Shown here piece after piece: positions 25,601 through 35,990 of a DNA stretch of 64,000 nt. The DNA comes from Bugulina stolonifera. Its lineage: Eukaryota > Bryozoa > Gymnolaemata > Cheilostomatida > Bugulidae. The notes under the pieces are model-generated. The model saw nothing but the letters and a program-made list of their open reading frames with translations. It was not told the origin of the DNA and searched no databases. The position numbers and the translations under genes are program-made. Location of the stretch: the NCBI GenBank assembly GCA_935421135.1, contig OW285189.1, positions 26,308,399 to 26,372,398 on the forward strand, given 5' to 3'. Every line of letters begins with the position of its first letter. Within the stretch, counting starts at the first letter, position 1.

Positions 25601-28600
25601 ACTCGGCTATATCTTTCGTATCCCAGTGACCTAAGTAGTGTGTTTATAGTCAATCTGTTCACCAGGCTATTACCAATTAGTGACATTGATTATATTTTAA
25701 TTTTAGTTAATGTGTGAATTTTACTTTTTTAAAAATATTCGTCATCTTTTCTTCAGACTTTACCAAGTACCCGAGGCGCACATCGAACACCGGAAGCCCA
25801 TTGTAACATATATACAGGTTTTCATAGACGGGCCTCCTTCTCTCTCTTACTCCTTGGTGATAGTAATAGTTATAATGATAGTAATGATTATATTAATAGT
25901 CATAGTGATAGTAATGATTATATTAATAGTCATAGTGATAGTAATGATTATATTAATAGTCACAGTGATAGTAATGATTATATTAATAGTCATAGTGATA
26001 GTAATGATTATATTAATAGTTATAACGATAGTAATGATTATATTAATAGTCATAGTGATAGTAATGATTATGTTAATAGTCATAATGATAGTAATGATTA
26101 TATTAATAGTCATAGTGATAGTAATGATTATATTAATAGTCATAGTGATAGTAATGATTATATTAATAGTCATAGTGATAGTAATGATTATATTAATAGT
26201 CATAGTGATAGTAATGATTATAGTAATAGCTACATTGTATGTAATAGTTATAGTAATAGTAATGGCGACACTTATAATAATAAAGTAAAAGCAACGGTGA
26301 TAATCTATAATAAGAAGCAGTATTTAACTTTGTTGCTGCTGAAGGAGCCGGTAGTTGTCTGCTTTATTAGATGGAGGGCAACTCCCATTTGACTATTCTG
26401 TACACAATATACTATTGATGCTATATTGTTATCGTAAATAAAAATAAGAACATTGTAAATATAATAGAACATTGGTGTAATGGTGTATAGACTAGCTCAC
26501 TCATTGTTCTTATTCTAGACGACAATATTCTTTAACTGGTTGTGTTGCACATGGTAGCCTATTCAGTGGTCAAGGTTGGGGGGTCGTGGGGGGACGCAGT
26601 CCCCCTACCATAAATTTCAGGGGGTCCCTCAGACTGATAGATCCCCTACAGATTACTATTGTAATAATAATACTAAATGGATCATATTTTACTTTAAGAT
26701 CTTGGACCATGTTTTAACCTGAAGTTCTCGGATTTTGCACCATTTCAGTGTCTAATTTTGATAAAGTTTCCAATTTCCGGGAGGGCACTCAGGCGCCCCT
26801 CCCGGACCCTCCCCGTCGGCGCGCTTCACGCCCTTAAGTGATTATGTCTGCTACCCTAGACACTCCCCACCTCTTTTCTTAGACTTTGACCACTGAGCCT
26901 ATTACCATTAATACTGCAGTGTATGTTACATTGTTACATACCAGTGTGACGTTACGTGTTACATTGTTACATACCAGTGTGACGTTAGGTGTTACATTGT
27001 TACATACTGGTATCATGTTATTGTAGGGAACTACAAGCTTGTCTAAATCTATCTCCAGATTCACTTGGGTCTGTTCTGTCCAAGGTAAGTATATTATACA
27101 ATATGTGTTATGGGCCCACAGTCATGAGTCTTGTAGAGATAATGGTAAAATTTGACCAATTAATATCACTCCACCGCTATATTCTATAGTTATATATAAT
27201 ATTAATATCACTCCACCACTATATTCTATAGTTATATATAATATTAATATCACTCCACCACTATATTCTATAGTTATATATAATATTAATATCACTTCAC
27301 CACTATGTTCTATAGTAATATATAATATTAATATTACTCCACCACTATATTCTATAGTTATATATTATATTAATATTACTCCACCATTATATTCTATAGT
27401 TATATATAATATTAATATCACTCCACCACTATATTCTATAGTTATATATAATATTAATATCACTCCACCACTATATTCTATAGTTATATATAATATTAAT
27501 ATCACTCCACCACTATATTCTATAGTTATATATAATATTAATATCACTCCACCACTATATTCTATAGTTATATATAATATTAATATCACTTCACCACTAT
27601 ATTCTATAGTTATATATAATATTAATATTACTCCACCACTATATTCTACAGTTATATATAATATTAATATCACTCCACCACTATATTCTATAGTTATATA
27701 TAATGTTAATATCACTCCACCACTATATTCTATAGTTATATATAATATTAATATCACTCCACCACTATATTCTATAGTTATATATAATATTAATATCACT
27801 CCACCATTATATTCTATAGTTATATATAATATTAATATCACTCCACCACTATATTCTATAGTTATATATAATATTAATATCACTTCACCACTATGTTCTA
27901 TAGTTATATATTATATTAATATCACTCCACCACTATATTCTATAGTTATATATAATATTAATATTACTCCACCACTATATTCTATAGTTATATATAATAT
28001 TAATATCACTCCACCACTATATTCTATAGTTATATATAATATTAATATCACTCCACCACTATATTCTATAGTTATATATTATATTAATATCACTCCACCA
28101 CTATATTCTATAGTTATATATAATATTAATATCACTCCACCGCTATATTCTATAGTTATATATAATATTAATATCACTCCACCACTATATTCTATAGTTA
28201 TATATAATATTAATATCACTCCACCACTATATTCTATAGTTATATATCATATTAATATCACTCCACCACTATATTCTATTAGTTATATATAATATTAATA
28301 TCACTCCACCACTATATTCTATAGTTATATATAATATTGATATCACTCCACCACTATATTCTATAGTTATATATAATATTAATATCACTCCACCACTATA
28401 TTCTATAGTTATATATAATATTAATATCACTTCACCACTATATTCTATAGTTATATATAATATTAATATTACTCCACCACTATATTCTATAGTTATATAT
28501 AATATTATTATCACTCCACCACTATATTCTATAGTTATATATAATATTAATATCACTCCACCACTATATTCTATAGTTATATATAATATTAATATCACTT

Positions 28601-31600
28601 CACCACTATATTCTATAGTTATATATAATATTAATATCACTCCACCACTATATTCTATAGTTATATATAATATTAATATCACTTCACCACTATATTCTAT
28701 AGTTATATATAATATTAATATCACTCCACCACTATATTCTATAGTTATATATAATATTAATATCACTTCACCACTATATTCTATAGTTATATATAATATT
28801 AATATCACTCCACCACTATATTCTATAGTTATATATAATATTAATATCACTTCACCACTATATTCTATAGTTATATATAATATTAATATCACTCCACCAC
28901 TATATTCTATAGTTATATATTATATTAATATCACTCCACCACTATATTCTATAGTTATATATAATATTAATATCACTCCACCACTATATTCTATAGTTAT
29001 ATATAATATTGATATCACTTCACCACTATATTCTATAGTTATATATAATATTAATATCACTCCACCACTATATTCTATAGTTATATATAATATTAATATC
29101 ACTTCACCACTATATTCTATAGTTATATATAATATTAATATCACTCCACCACTATATTCTATAGTTATATATAATATTATTATCACTTCACCACTATATT
29201 CTATAGTTATATATAATATTAATATCACTCCACCACTATATTCTATAGTTATATATAATATTAATATCACTCCACCACTATATTCTATAGTTATATATAA
29301 TATTAATATCACTTCACCACTATATTCTATAGTTATATATAATATTAATATCACTCCACCACTATATTCTTTAGTTATATATAATATTAATATCACTTCA
29401 CCACTATATTCTATAGTTATATATAATATTAATGTCACTCCACCACTATATTCTATAGTTATATATGATATTAATATCACTCCACCACTATATTCTATAG
29501 TTATATATAATATTAATATCACTCCACCACTATATTCTATAGTTATATATAATATTAATATCACTCCACCACTATATTCTATAGTTATATATAATATTAA
29601 TATCACTCCACCACTATATTCTATAGTTATATATAATATTAATATTACTCCACCACTATATTCTATAGTTTTATATTATATTAATATTACTCCACCACTA
29701 TATTCTATAGTTATATATAATATTAATATCACTCCACCACTATATTCTATAGTTATATATAATATTAATATCACTTCACCACTATATTCTATAGTTATAT
29801 ATAATATTAATATCACTCCACCACTATATTCTATAGTTATATATAATATTAATATCACTCCACCACTATATTCTATAGTTATATATAATAATAATAATAT
29901 CACTCCACCACTATATTCTATAGTTATATATAATATTAATATTACTCCACCACTATGTTCTATAGTTATATATAATATTAATATTACTCCACCACTATAT
30001 TCTATAGTTATATATAATATTAATATCACTCCACCACTATATTCTATAGTTATATATAATATTAAGATCACTCCACCACTATATTCTATAGTTATATATA
30101 ATATTAATATCACTCCACCACTATATTCTACAGTTATATATAATATTAATATCACTCCACCATTATATTCTATAGTTATATATAATATTAATATTACTCC
30201 ACCACTATATTCTATAGTTTTATATTATATTAATATTACTCCACCACTATATTCTACATTTATATATAATATTAATATTACTCCACCACTATATTCTATA
30301 GTTATATATAATAACAATAATATCACTCCACCACTATATTCTATAGTTATATATAATATTAATATCACTCCACCACTATATTCTATAGTTATATATAATA
30401 TTAATATCACTCCACCACTATATTCTATAGTTATATATAATATTAATATCACTTCACCACTATATTCTACAGTTATATATAATATTAATATCACTCCACC
30501 ACTATATTCTATAGTTATATATAATATTAATATCACTCCACCACTATATTCTATAGTTATATATAATATTAATATTACTCCACCACTATATTCTATAGTT
30601 ATATATAATATTAATATTACTCCACCACTATATTCTATAGTTATATATTATATAGAGTTACAGGTTTCTAATAGTGAAAGGTTTCAGTAATAACCTAGTT
30701 TTATGTGGACAACAGTTGCCCCCCCCCCAAACCCCAACCCCCCCCCAATGTCTTGTGCAAAATTTTCACTTGGAATTTTTCACTGTTTTTGAAATGACCA
30801 GGTTTAAATGGGCATACCCATGTTTTCTGAAAGCAAGCGGGTCAACGGTCAAATGGTCATTGGTCAAAGCTAACCAAGCACTGCCAATAATGATTTCTAA
30901 TGTCAGCATAGCAAGCCCTGTATCTCAATACCAGTATACAATATTCTATTGGATGTTGGTTCCTAATGGTATAGATGGCATAGCAGTGCTATACGGTGTC
31001 TCTGTCTCAATATCATTCACTTTTCAGTTTTTATTTTCTTTTAGTTCAGAAACCACAAAATTTCCAAATGGAGACCAAATCTGAATGCAGAAGTTCGATT
31101 CAATTCAGTTTTTATATCGAATCACATTCTATTCCTTTAGTGTGTCCATTTCCGGTAATGGTTGACGTTCTGTTACGCATGCATGCATGTTGCGCCTGTT
31201 TCAATCATTACAATTTGATGTCATCCTTGTCATACAAACTTAGCTGCAACCATCATTATCACTCAGTGATGATTTGCTGTAGTTTTACTCAGTTTTTCGT
31301 ACTTATACGAGTACTTCTACATTATTTTGCAAAAAAGTATCTCATTAAAAAGTATAGCTGACCTCTCTTAGTACCCTATAATATATAAATAATTAGTATT
31401 AAATATTAAGCAGTTACAATTTATTAAACAAAATAAAAATGGCCGACTTTATAGTTATAGCAGAATGTGATAACTCCCAAAATTGAGCATGGAATTAGCG
31501 ATTCAATTCGGTTTTTTTCCAAAGTTGAGAAAATCCCGAAGCACTGAGTAGTAGTCAGACAACTTCAACATCATTCAGTTTTTTTTAAAGTACAGCAAAA

Positions 31601-31913
31601 AACCGAATTCAAGTGCAAATCAAAACCGCCCAGAACTATCATGGCATAGTCATTGGTATATTATACATCATATCATATATTACATTGTAGATGATATAGT
31701 CATTGGTATTATTGTATGGTATATTATGGTATGGTTACTGGTATAATTGTATGGTATAGTCGGAAAGCAAGGGAAATGTGATATTGTTGATTGCAGGCTC
31801 CAAGCTCTGCTGCCAGTGGTGGAAAACCAACCCTGAGTCAAGAACAGTTTATGGAGTTATCTGCCAACGCATTTCTCTCTGTCATTCAGGCTGTGGATTC
31901 AAGCTGTCAGTAA
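22267..31913 (+). CDS. TPGS1: TPGS1-like tubulin polyglutamylase complex subunit 1
   Basis: Eight exons (22267-22333, 22921-23011, 23628-23794, 23957-24020, 24134-24249, 24390-24528, 27027-27084, 31797-31913) join in phase to 272 residues, close to the ~290 of human TPGS1. Residues ~24-53 hold the RIIa/Dpy30-like dimerisation segment (SDLVTQLTANRPADPLKFMA, against the family's LRAALLKVLEARPEEPIAFL). Next come NRLEKSYQVIMLTHHSRPAF (family [21 protein letters not shown]) and FDELLTLLLR. A CRRQYEAVTYEMFYYAV segment and YLSVAEQLFQLLDGSS follow. The last exon, TLSQEQFMELSANAFLSVIQ, matches TREEFLERAAALFIAKV. In mammals this protein is a non-catalytic subunit targeting TTLL1 polyglutamylase to centrioles and axonemes. 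Start: first of two adjacent ATGs; 22270 is equally possible. Intron 7 is 4.7 kb because of one giant array. Confidence 0.87.
22566..22815 (-). mobile_element. SINE-like element with tRNA-type B box
   Basis: On the minus strand the sequence reads GGTTCGAGTCC (22749-22759), a perfect RNA polymerase III B box. A GC-rich body (GTCCCGAAGAAGGTTTTCCC, GCCGTGGTGGCCCC) follows, ending in an ATT microsatellite (22567-22603). This is the order of a tRNA-derived SINE. The A box upstream is not clear. It sits antisense in TPGS1 intron 1. Confidence 0.55.
23167..23580. repeat. 31-bp minisatellite in TPGS1 intron 2
   Basis: About 13 copies of a 31-bp unit, TATAATATCAGTTATTAG then ATAGACCATAGTC. Later copies carry AATTATT and extra TA changes. 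Confidence 0.95.
23826..23948. repeat. 30-bp minisatellite in TPGS1 intron 3
   Basis: Four copies of a ~30-bp unit, GAGGTATACATGTATATG then ATATCTCTATAT, directly before the TTTCAG acceptor of exon 23957. Confidence 0.9.
24255..24353. repeat. AGC/AGT-type triplet repeat in TPGS1 intron 5
   Basis: Imperfect CAGTAGTAGCGG triplet and hexanucleotide repeats, intronic. Confidence 0.85.
24535..26240. repeat. GATAGTAAT array of TPGS1 intron 6, split by an insertion
   Basis: 24535-24988 and 25857-26240 are the same simple repeat, drifting from TATAGTGATAG hexamers to a regular 30-bp unit, TAGTCATAGTGATAG then TAATGATTATATTAA. The two halves were one array before the TIR element 24989-25856 inserted. 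Long open frames on both strands here are repeat artefacts. Confidence 0.92.
24989..25856. mobile_element. 868-bp TIR element inserted in the GATAGTAAT array
   Basis: Left end CAAGGAGTAAGAGAGAGAAG, right end its inverse, ending TTACTCCTTG; similarity continues through GGAGGCTCGTCC and GTGTTCGATGTGC. It is flanked by GTGATAG on both sides, a 7-bp TSD, although the surrounding repeat makes TSD length uncertain. The interior has a 115-codon open frame (25370-25717) that resembles nothing known; treated as non-autonomous. Confidence 0.85.
26564..26895. mobile_element. hAT-type MITE, 332 bp, 8-bp TSD
   Basis: Starts CAGTGGTCAAGGT and ends ACTTTGACCACTG. Perfect 8-bp TSD AGCCTATT at 26556-26563 and 26896-26903. 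CAGTGG termini with 8-bp TSD are typical of Tip100-like hAT elements. The interior has GGGGGG/CCCCCT stretches and no coding capacity. Located in TPGS1 intron 6. Confidence 0.93.
26927..27010. repeat. ~36-bp repeat before TPGS1 exon 7
   Basis: Three partial copies of GTTACATTGTTACATACC and AGTGTGACGTTA lead up to the acceptor at 27026. Confidence 0.8.
27158..30652. repeat. Giant 42-bp minisatellite in TPGS1 intron 7
   Basis: About 83 tandem copies of a 42-bp unit, CACTCCACCACTATATTC then TATAGTTATATATAATATTAATAT. Because 42 is divisible by three, minus-strand frames stay open and encode a 14-residue repeat (ILYITIEYSGGVIL); these are not genes. In the middle (about 28270-29400) TCC and TTC variants alternate, giving an 84-bp higher-order period. 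Confidence 0.97.
30719..30748. repeat. C-rich tract
   Basis: Two runs of C separated by AAACCCCAA, just after the 42-bp array. Confidence 0.85.
30985..31637. mobile_element. Degenerate TIR element, TAGTGCTGGGC family
   Basis: The left edge AGTGCTATACGGTGTCT and the right edge AAATCAAAACCGCCCAGAAC are worn versions of the termini of 32620-33620. The interior shares ATCATTCAGTTTTTTTTAAA-like and ATGGCCGAC strings. Intronic in TPGS1. Confidence 0.65.
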
Positions 31914-32299
31914 TTGGTGTTTGTTAGCTCTAGTCATAATAGTAATATAAACAACAGCACAAGGTACTAGTAATAATATACAGTGTAGTAGTATTTACAA
32001 TGTATATACGGAATGTACTATTAGTACAACGTATGAGTATTGGCCATGCAGCTCGCAGCACGTTATTAATTTCAGGTGTACTAGAAAAGATTGTGAATGA
32101 TACTATGTATGATTATACTGCTATTCAAATGAAACTATTTTATCATTATTACTAAATGGGTAGCATGGGGCAAAGATAAGAGACCAGTTTTAATAAATTC
32201 TTATATTTTTATATTACACAATGCTGCGTGTAAATGCATAGGATTTTCATTTGTTACTTATTTATTAGTGATCGAGCTGCCACTTGACAGTGTTGAGTA
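31914..32299. other. TPGS1 3' flank
   Basis: Contains a candidate polyadenylation signal AATAAA at 32192-32197. No gene seen. Confidence 0.4.
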
Positions 32300-32525
32300 A
32301 TATTCCCTTGGTTAGTCTATCAGTCTTGAGCATACTGGATATATTGTTATATAGGCTATGGTCTTGAGCATACTGGATATATTGTTATATAGGCTATGGC
32401 CTTGAGCATACTGGATATATTGTTATATAGGCTATGGTCTTGAGCATACTGGATATATTGTTATATAGGCTATGGTCTTGAGCATACTGGATATATTGTT
32501 ATATAGGCTATGGTCTTGAGCATAG
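32300..32525. repeat. 38-bp minisatellite
   Basis: Five to six copies of a 38-bp unit, TGGTCTTGAGCATACTGG then ATATATTGTTATATAGGCTA. One further copy stands at 35060-35108, beyond 2.5 kb of inserted material. Confidence 0.93.
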
Positions 32526-32619
32526 ATATGTTGTCATATTTGGTGGCCCACTTGAGCTTTGTGTAAAAATTGGCATTTTTAGTATTTTATTTTGGTGCAG
32601 CAAACAGATGAGTTCATAC

Positions 32620-33620
32620 TAGTGCTGGGCGGTGTTTCGGTGTCATTCAGTTTTTTCGGTTTTTTTTCATTCGGTTCAAAAACCGCCAAAATTTAAAATG
32701 TGAACCGACACCGAATGCGGCGGTGCGGTTTTATTCGGTTTTAAAAGTCAAACCGCGCCTGGCCTCTTAGCGCACCCACTTTCAATAATGGCTGGCGTTG
32801 AAAACACGTGAATTCATGTTATGCTTCTTTCAATCCTTATAATTCGATGCCATCCTTGGAATTTAGACTTAGCTGCAGCCATAATATTATCACCCAGTGG
32901 TTATTTATTGTAGTTTCACTCCTTTATAGCAGTTACGATTGCATATTATTATAAATAATAAATATTTAATAATATTGTAAAGTATTAAACTAAATGAAAA
33001 TGGCTGCCATTTTAGTGCTTCTTTTAATCCTTATAATTCGATGCCATCCTTGGAATACAGACTTAGCTGCAGCCATCAATGTCACCCAGTAAGGGTTCAC
33101 TGTAGTTTTCATTTGATTCTAGTAGTCAAACTTGCATATTGTTATAAATAATTAATATTTAATTATTGCAAATTATTGAACAAAATAAAAATGGCGGCCA
33201 TTTCCGGTAATGGCTGAAACGCCGAACACGTGAATTTATGTTATGCACCTTTCAATCTTTATAATTCGATGTCATCCTTTGAATAAATACTTAGCTACTG
33301 CCATCATTGTCACCCAGAGATGATTTACTTTAGTTTCACTGAATTCCAGTTGTTATACTTCCATATTATTATAGATGATTGGCATTTAATAATTGCAATT
33401 TATTAGAGTAAATTTAAAATGGCCGCCATTAGAGCTTAAAAGCAGGGTGTGACAACTCCAATATTGAGTATTTAATTTCCGGTTCGGTTCGGTGTTTTTT
33501 CATGAATAAAAAAAACTGAATTAAACCGAGGGTGAGAAGACAACTTCGGTTTCATTCAGTTTTTTAGAAAAATCAGCAAAAAAACTGAATGTACATGCAA
33601 ATCAAAACCGCCCAGCACTA
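32620..33620. mobile_element. 1001-bp TIR element with 8-bp TSD, TAGTGCTGGGC family
   Basis: Starts TAGTGCTGGGCGGTGT and ends ACCGCCCAGCACTA, with a perfect 8-bp TSD GTTCATAC (32612-32619 and 33621-33628). The interior has CGGTTTTTTTTCATTCGG-like low-complexity ends and about three internally repeated blocks (AATTCGATGCCATCCTTGG, TTAGCTGCAGCCAT). Non-coding. The TSD length points to hAT-like mobilisation. Confidence 0.92.
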
Positions 33621-34165
33621 GTTCATACATCAGAAACCTGTTAGTTGTGTCTCAAGCATCATAGAGCCCTGCAACATAAATAGAAATAGAGAACATGAAA
33701 AAAGAATTTGAAGTGCCCTTTGGCCAGTTTAGAAATTTGCATAAGCTAATTGACTTGATTACGTGTCCTCTTCAGGCTTAACCACTTTGGGTGCGGAAGG
33801 GTTACGTTAAAATGTATGCAAAGAATGCAGTTGAATTGTGTAATCTTAAAGCAGCAGAATTAGAAACAGTCAACATCAAAGAGTTTTTCTTTTTACAAAG
33901 GTCACTACTGCGGAAGTGTAGGCTACCCTCAGTTGGCAAAGTGTGGAGAGACATCTACTCACTGTGTTTGCAGTAACCTACCATTGCAAATCTGCCTTCT
34001 CAAATCAAAACTTCATACAAAATAACTTCAGATCAAGTCTCAATCCACAGCTCTTGCATGAGCTACTAAGAATGTCATGTACACACTTAGAGACTAGCTA
34101 TGAGGCCATAATGACTAGTAAATCAGAATCTCATTCATCACATTATCACATACACCTACTGTATT
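33621..34165. other. Unassigned sequence with short open frames
   Basis: Holds open stretches of 61 and 74 codons (33791-33976, 33943-34167) interrupted by stops between them. They could be remains of a transposase, but I see no recognisable motif. Confidence 0.3.
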
Positions 34166-34400
34166 AACAGGTACACATACACCTACCCGTACACCTACAG
34201 TTACACTTACAGCTACACGTACACATACACCTACCCGTACAGTTACACTTACAGCTACATGTACACCTACAGCTAGACCTAACAGTTACACGCACACATA
34301 CACCTATAACAGCTACGTACTTATACAGCTACACATACACCTACAGCTACACATATACCTACAGCTACACATACATCTACATCTATACCTACACGTACGT
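34166..34400. repeat. TACACC-type microsatellite
   Basis: Irregular six-base repeats TACACC, TACAGC, TACACG. A small outlier lies at 34530-34558. Confidence 0.9.
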
Positions 34401-34879
34401 GTTAGCAATATAGCCCAGTGATGAAAATACATTAGCTTTGGGAAAACTTCTTATCCCAACGTCCATTGGGGTCAAAATATGATTAATTTTTTTTACCCTA
34501 ACGTCGTTGGGACTTCACAACACCACTGATGTACACCTACAGTTGCACCTACACCTACATTGTATTAGTATGTACAAGTACCGATACACTTCTCAGTTAA
34601 AATACATCATGCACTTTGTAAGTAGCTCTGTAATTACAGATTTTGTCATTATTTTCAAATACTGGCAACGCTGACACATTTGCTCTTTTGGCTTATTCTC
34701 TGTTGAATGAACATGCAGATATCAACAATGTCAATCACTTGATTTTGGTAAAGGGACATTTTGAAAAAGACAGTTCAAAACTGTGTAGATTAGATTTAGA
34801 AGAACACAACCCAGAGATAAGCAATTTTTTAGTGTTCTAAAAGTTAGTAGTAGTAAAAGCAAAAAAATATAATGCTAAA

Positions 34880-35058
34880 AATAAAAATTAGTTGAAATCT
34901 GGGGATTGGGGTTTCAAATTGTCTTTTTCGAACAGTGGCAAATTCCTTAATTTTATGTTCAACTACTGTATATTTAATTTAAACAAGAATAAAGTGGCCC
35001 ACCTCAAGTATGAAAAATTGATGTGTGGCCCACTTCAAAAAAACTTTGGCCAGCCCTG
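34880..35058. mobile_element. hAT-like terminus
   Basis: Read on the minus strand the end is CAGGGCTGGCCAAAGTTTT followed by GAAGTGGGCCACACATC, the start style of many hAT elements. It stops at 35058, where the 38-bp repeat sequence resumes. The opposite end was not found; a piece of the same wording (GGCCCACTTGA, 32545) lies in the same orientation and so is not the partner terminus. Confidence 0.45.
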
Positions 35059-35124
35059 TTATAGGCTATGGTCTTGACTCTTGAGCATACTGGATATATT
35101 GTTATATACATGTACTTTCACATT

Positions 35125-35508
35125 GATAAGATGGTTACATGTAAACTTTATCAACCAATAAGATGGTACATTTAAACTCTATTAACCAATAAGATAGTAC
35201 ATTTAAACTCTATCAACCAATAAGATGGTACATTTAAACTCTATTAACCAATAAGATGGTACATTTAAACTCTATTAACCAATAAGATAGTACATTTAAA
35301 CTCTATCAACCAATAAGATGGTACATTTAAACTCTATCAACCAATAAGATGGTACATTTAAACTCTATTAACCAATAAGATGGTACATTTAAACTCTATT
35401 AACCAATAAGATGGTACATTTAAACTCTATTAACCAATAAGATAGTACATTTAAACTCTATTAACCAACAAGATAGTACATTTAAACTCTATTAACCAAT
35501 AAAAGAGC
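35125..35508. repeat. 31-bp minisatellite
   Basis: About 12 copies of a 31-bp unit, AACTCTATTAACCAATAAG then ATGGTACATTTA, with T/C and G/A variants. Confidence 0.95.
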
Positions 35509-35990
35509 CAGCTAACTAATATTTTCAAAATGTAAAAAATGTTGTTTATGATTATTACCATGCGTAACAAATAGGTCAAAAATAACAAAATTGCATTGAT
35601 GATTGACTCGAACTTGTTGTAAATAAAGTTACTATACAAAGAATATATGAGTATTATCATTATAATTAACACTAATTAGTAATAACAGCAATATCTATAA
35701 TTATCATAACAATACATCATGTATACACGTGTATATGTATATCTACATAAAATAATGTCAGTCTTAAAATTCCTATAGTATCATAATAGTTAGACTTGGC
35801 AGCACCTTTTTGGTTTGAAATTGTATGTGTATAGTTATTGTTTATAATACTAGTATCAATGGTATGCCTACTAATTAATACAATGATATTCTGCACAGGG
35901 TGATTGTATGACAAATATACATGTGATATGGCACTATGGAGTGAAAATACCGATTCTGTTTTGTACTTTGATTGGCTATAAGTGCGTTTC

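Noticed and set aside
25370..25717. 115-codon open frame within the TIR element
   Set aside because: No recognisable transposase motif and AT-rich hydrophobic composition; likely chance.
24636..26288. Open frames of 117-192 codons rich in Ile/Val/Asn/Tyr on both strands
   Set aside because: Low-complexity GATAGTAAT repeat; both strands are open, as expected from a simple repeat.
27365..30536. Five long minus-strand open frames with a 14-residue repeat
   Set aside because: They are products of a 42-bp tandem repeat lacking stops in one frame; no start context, no splice logic, and they lie in a TPGS1 intron.
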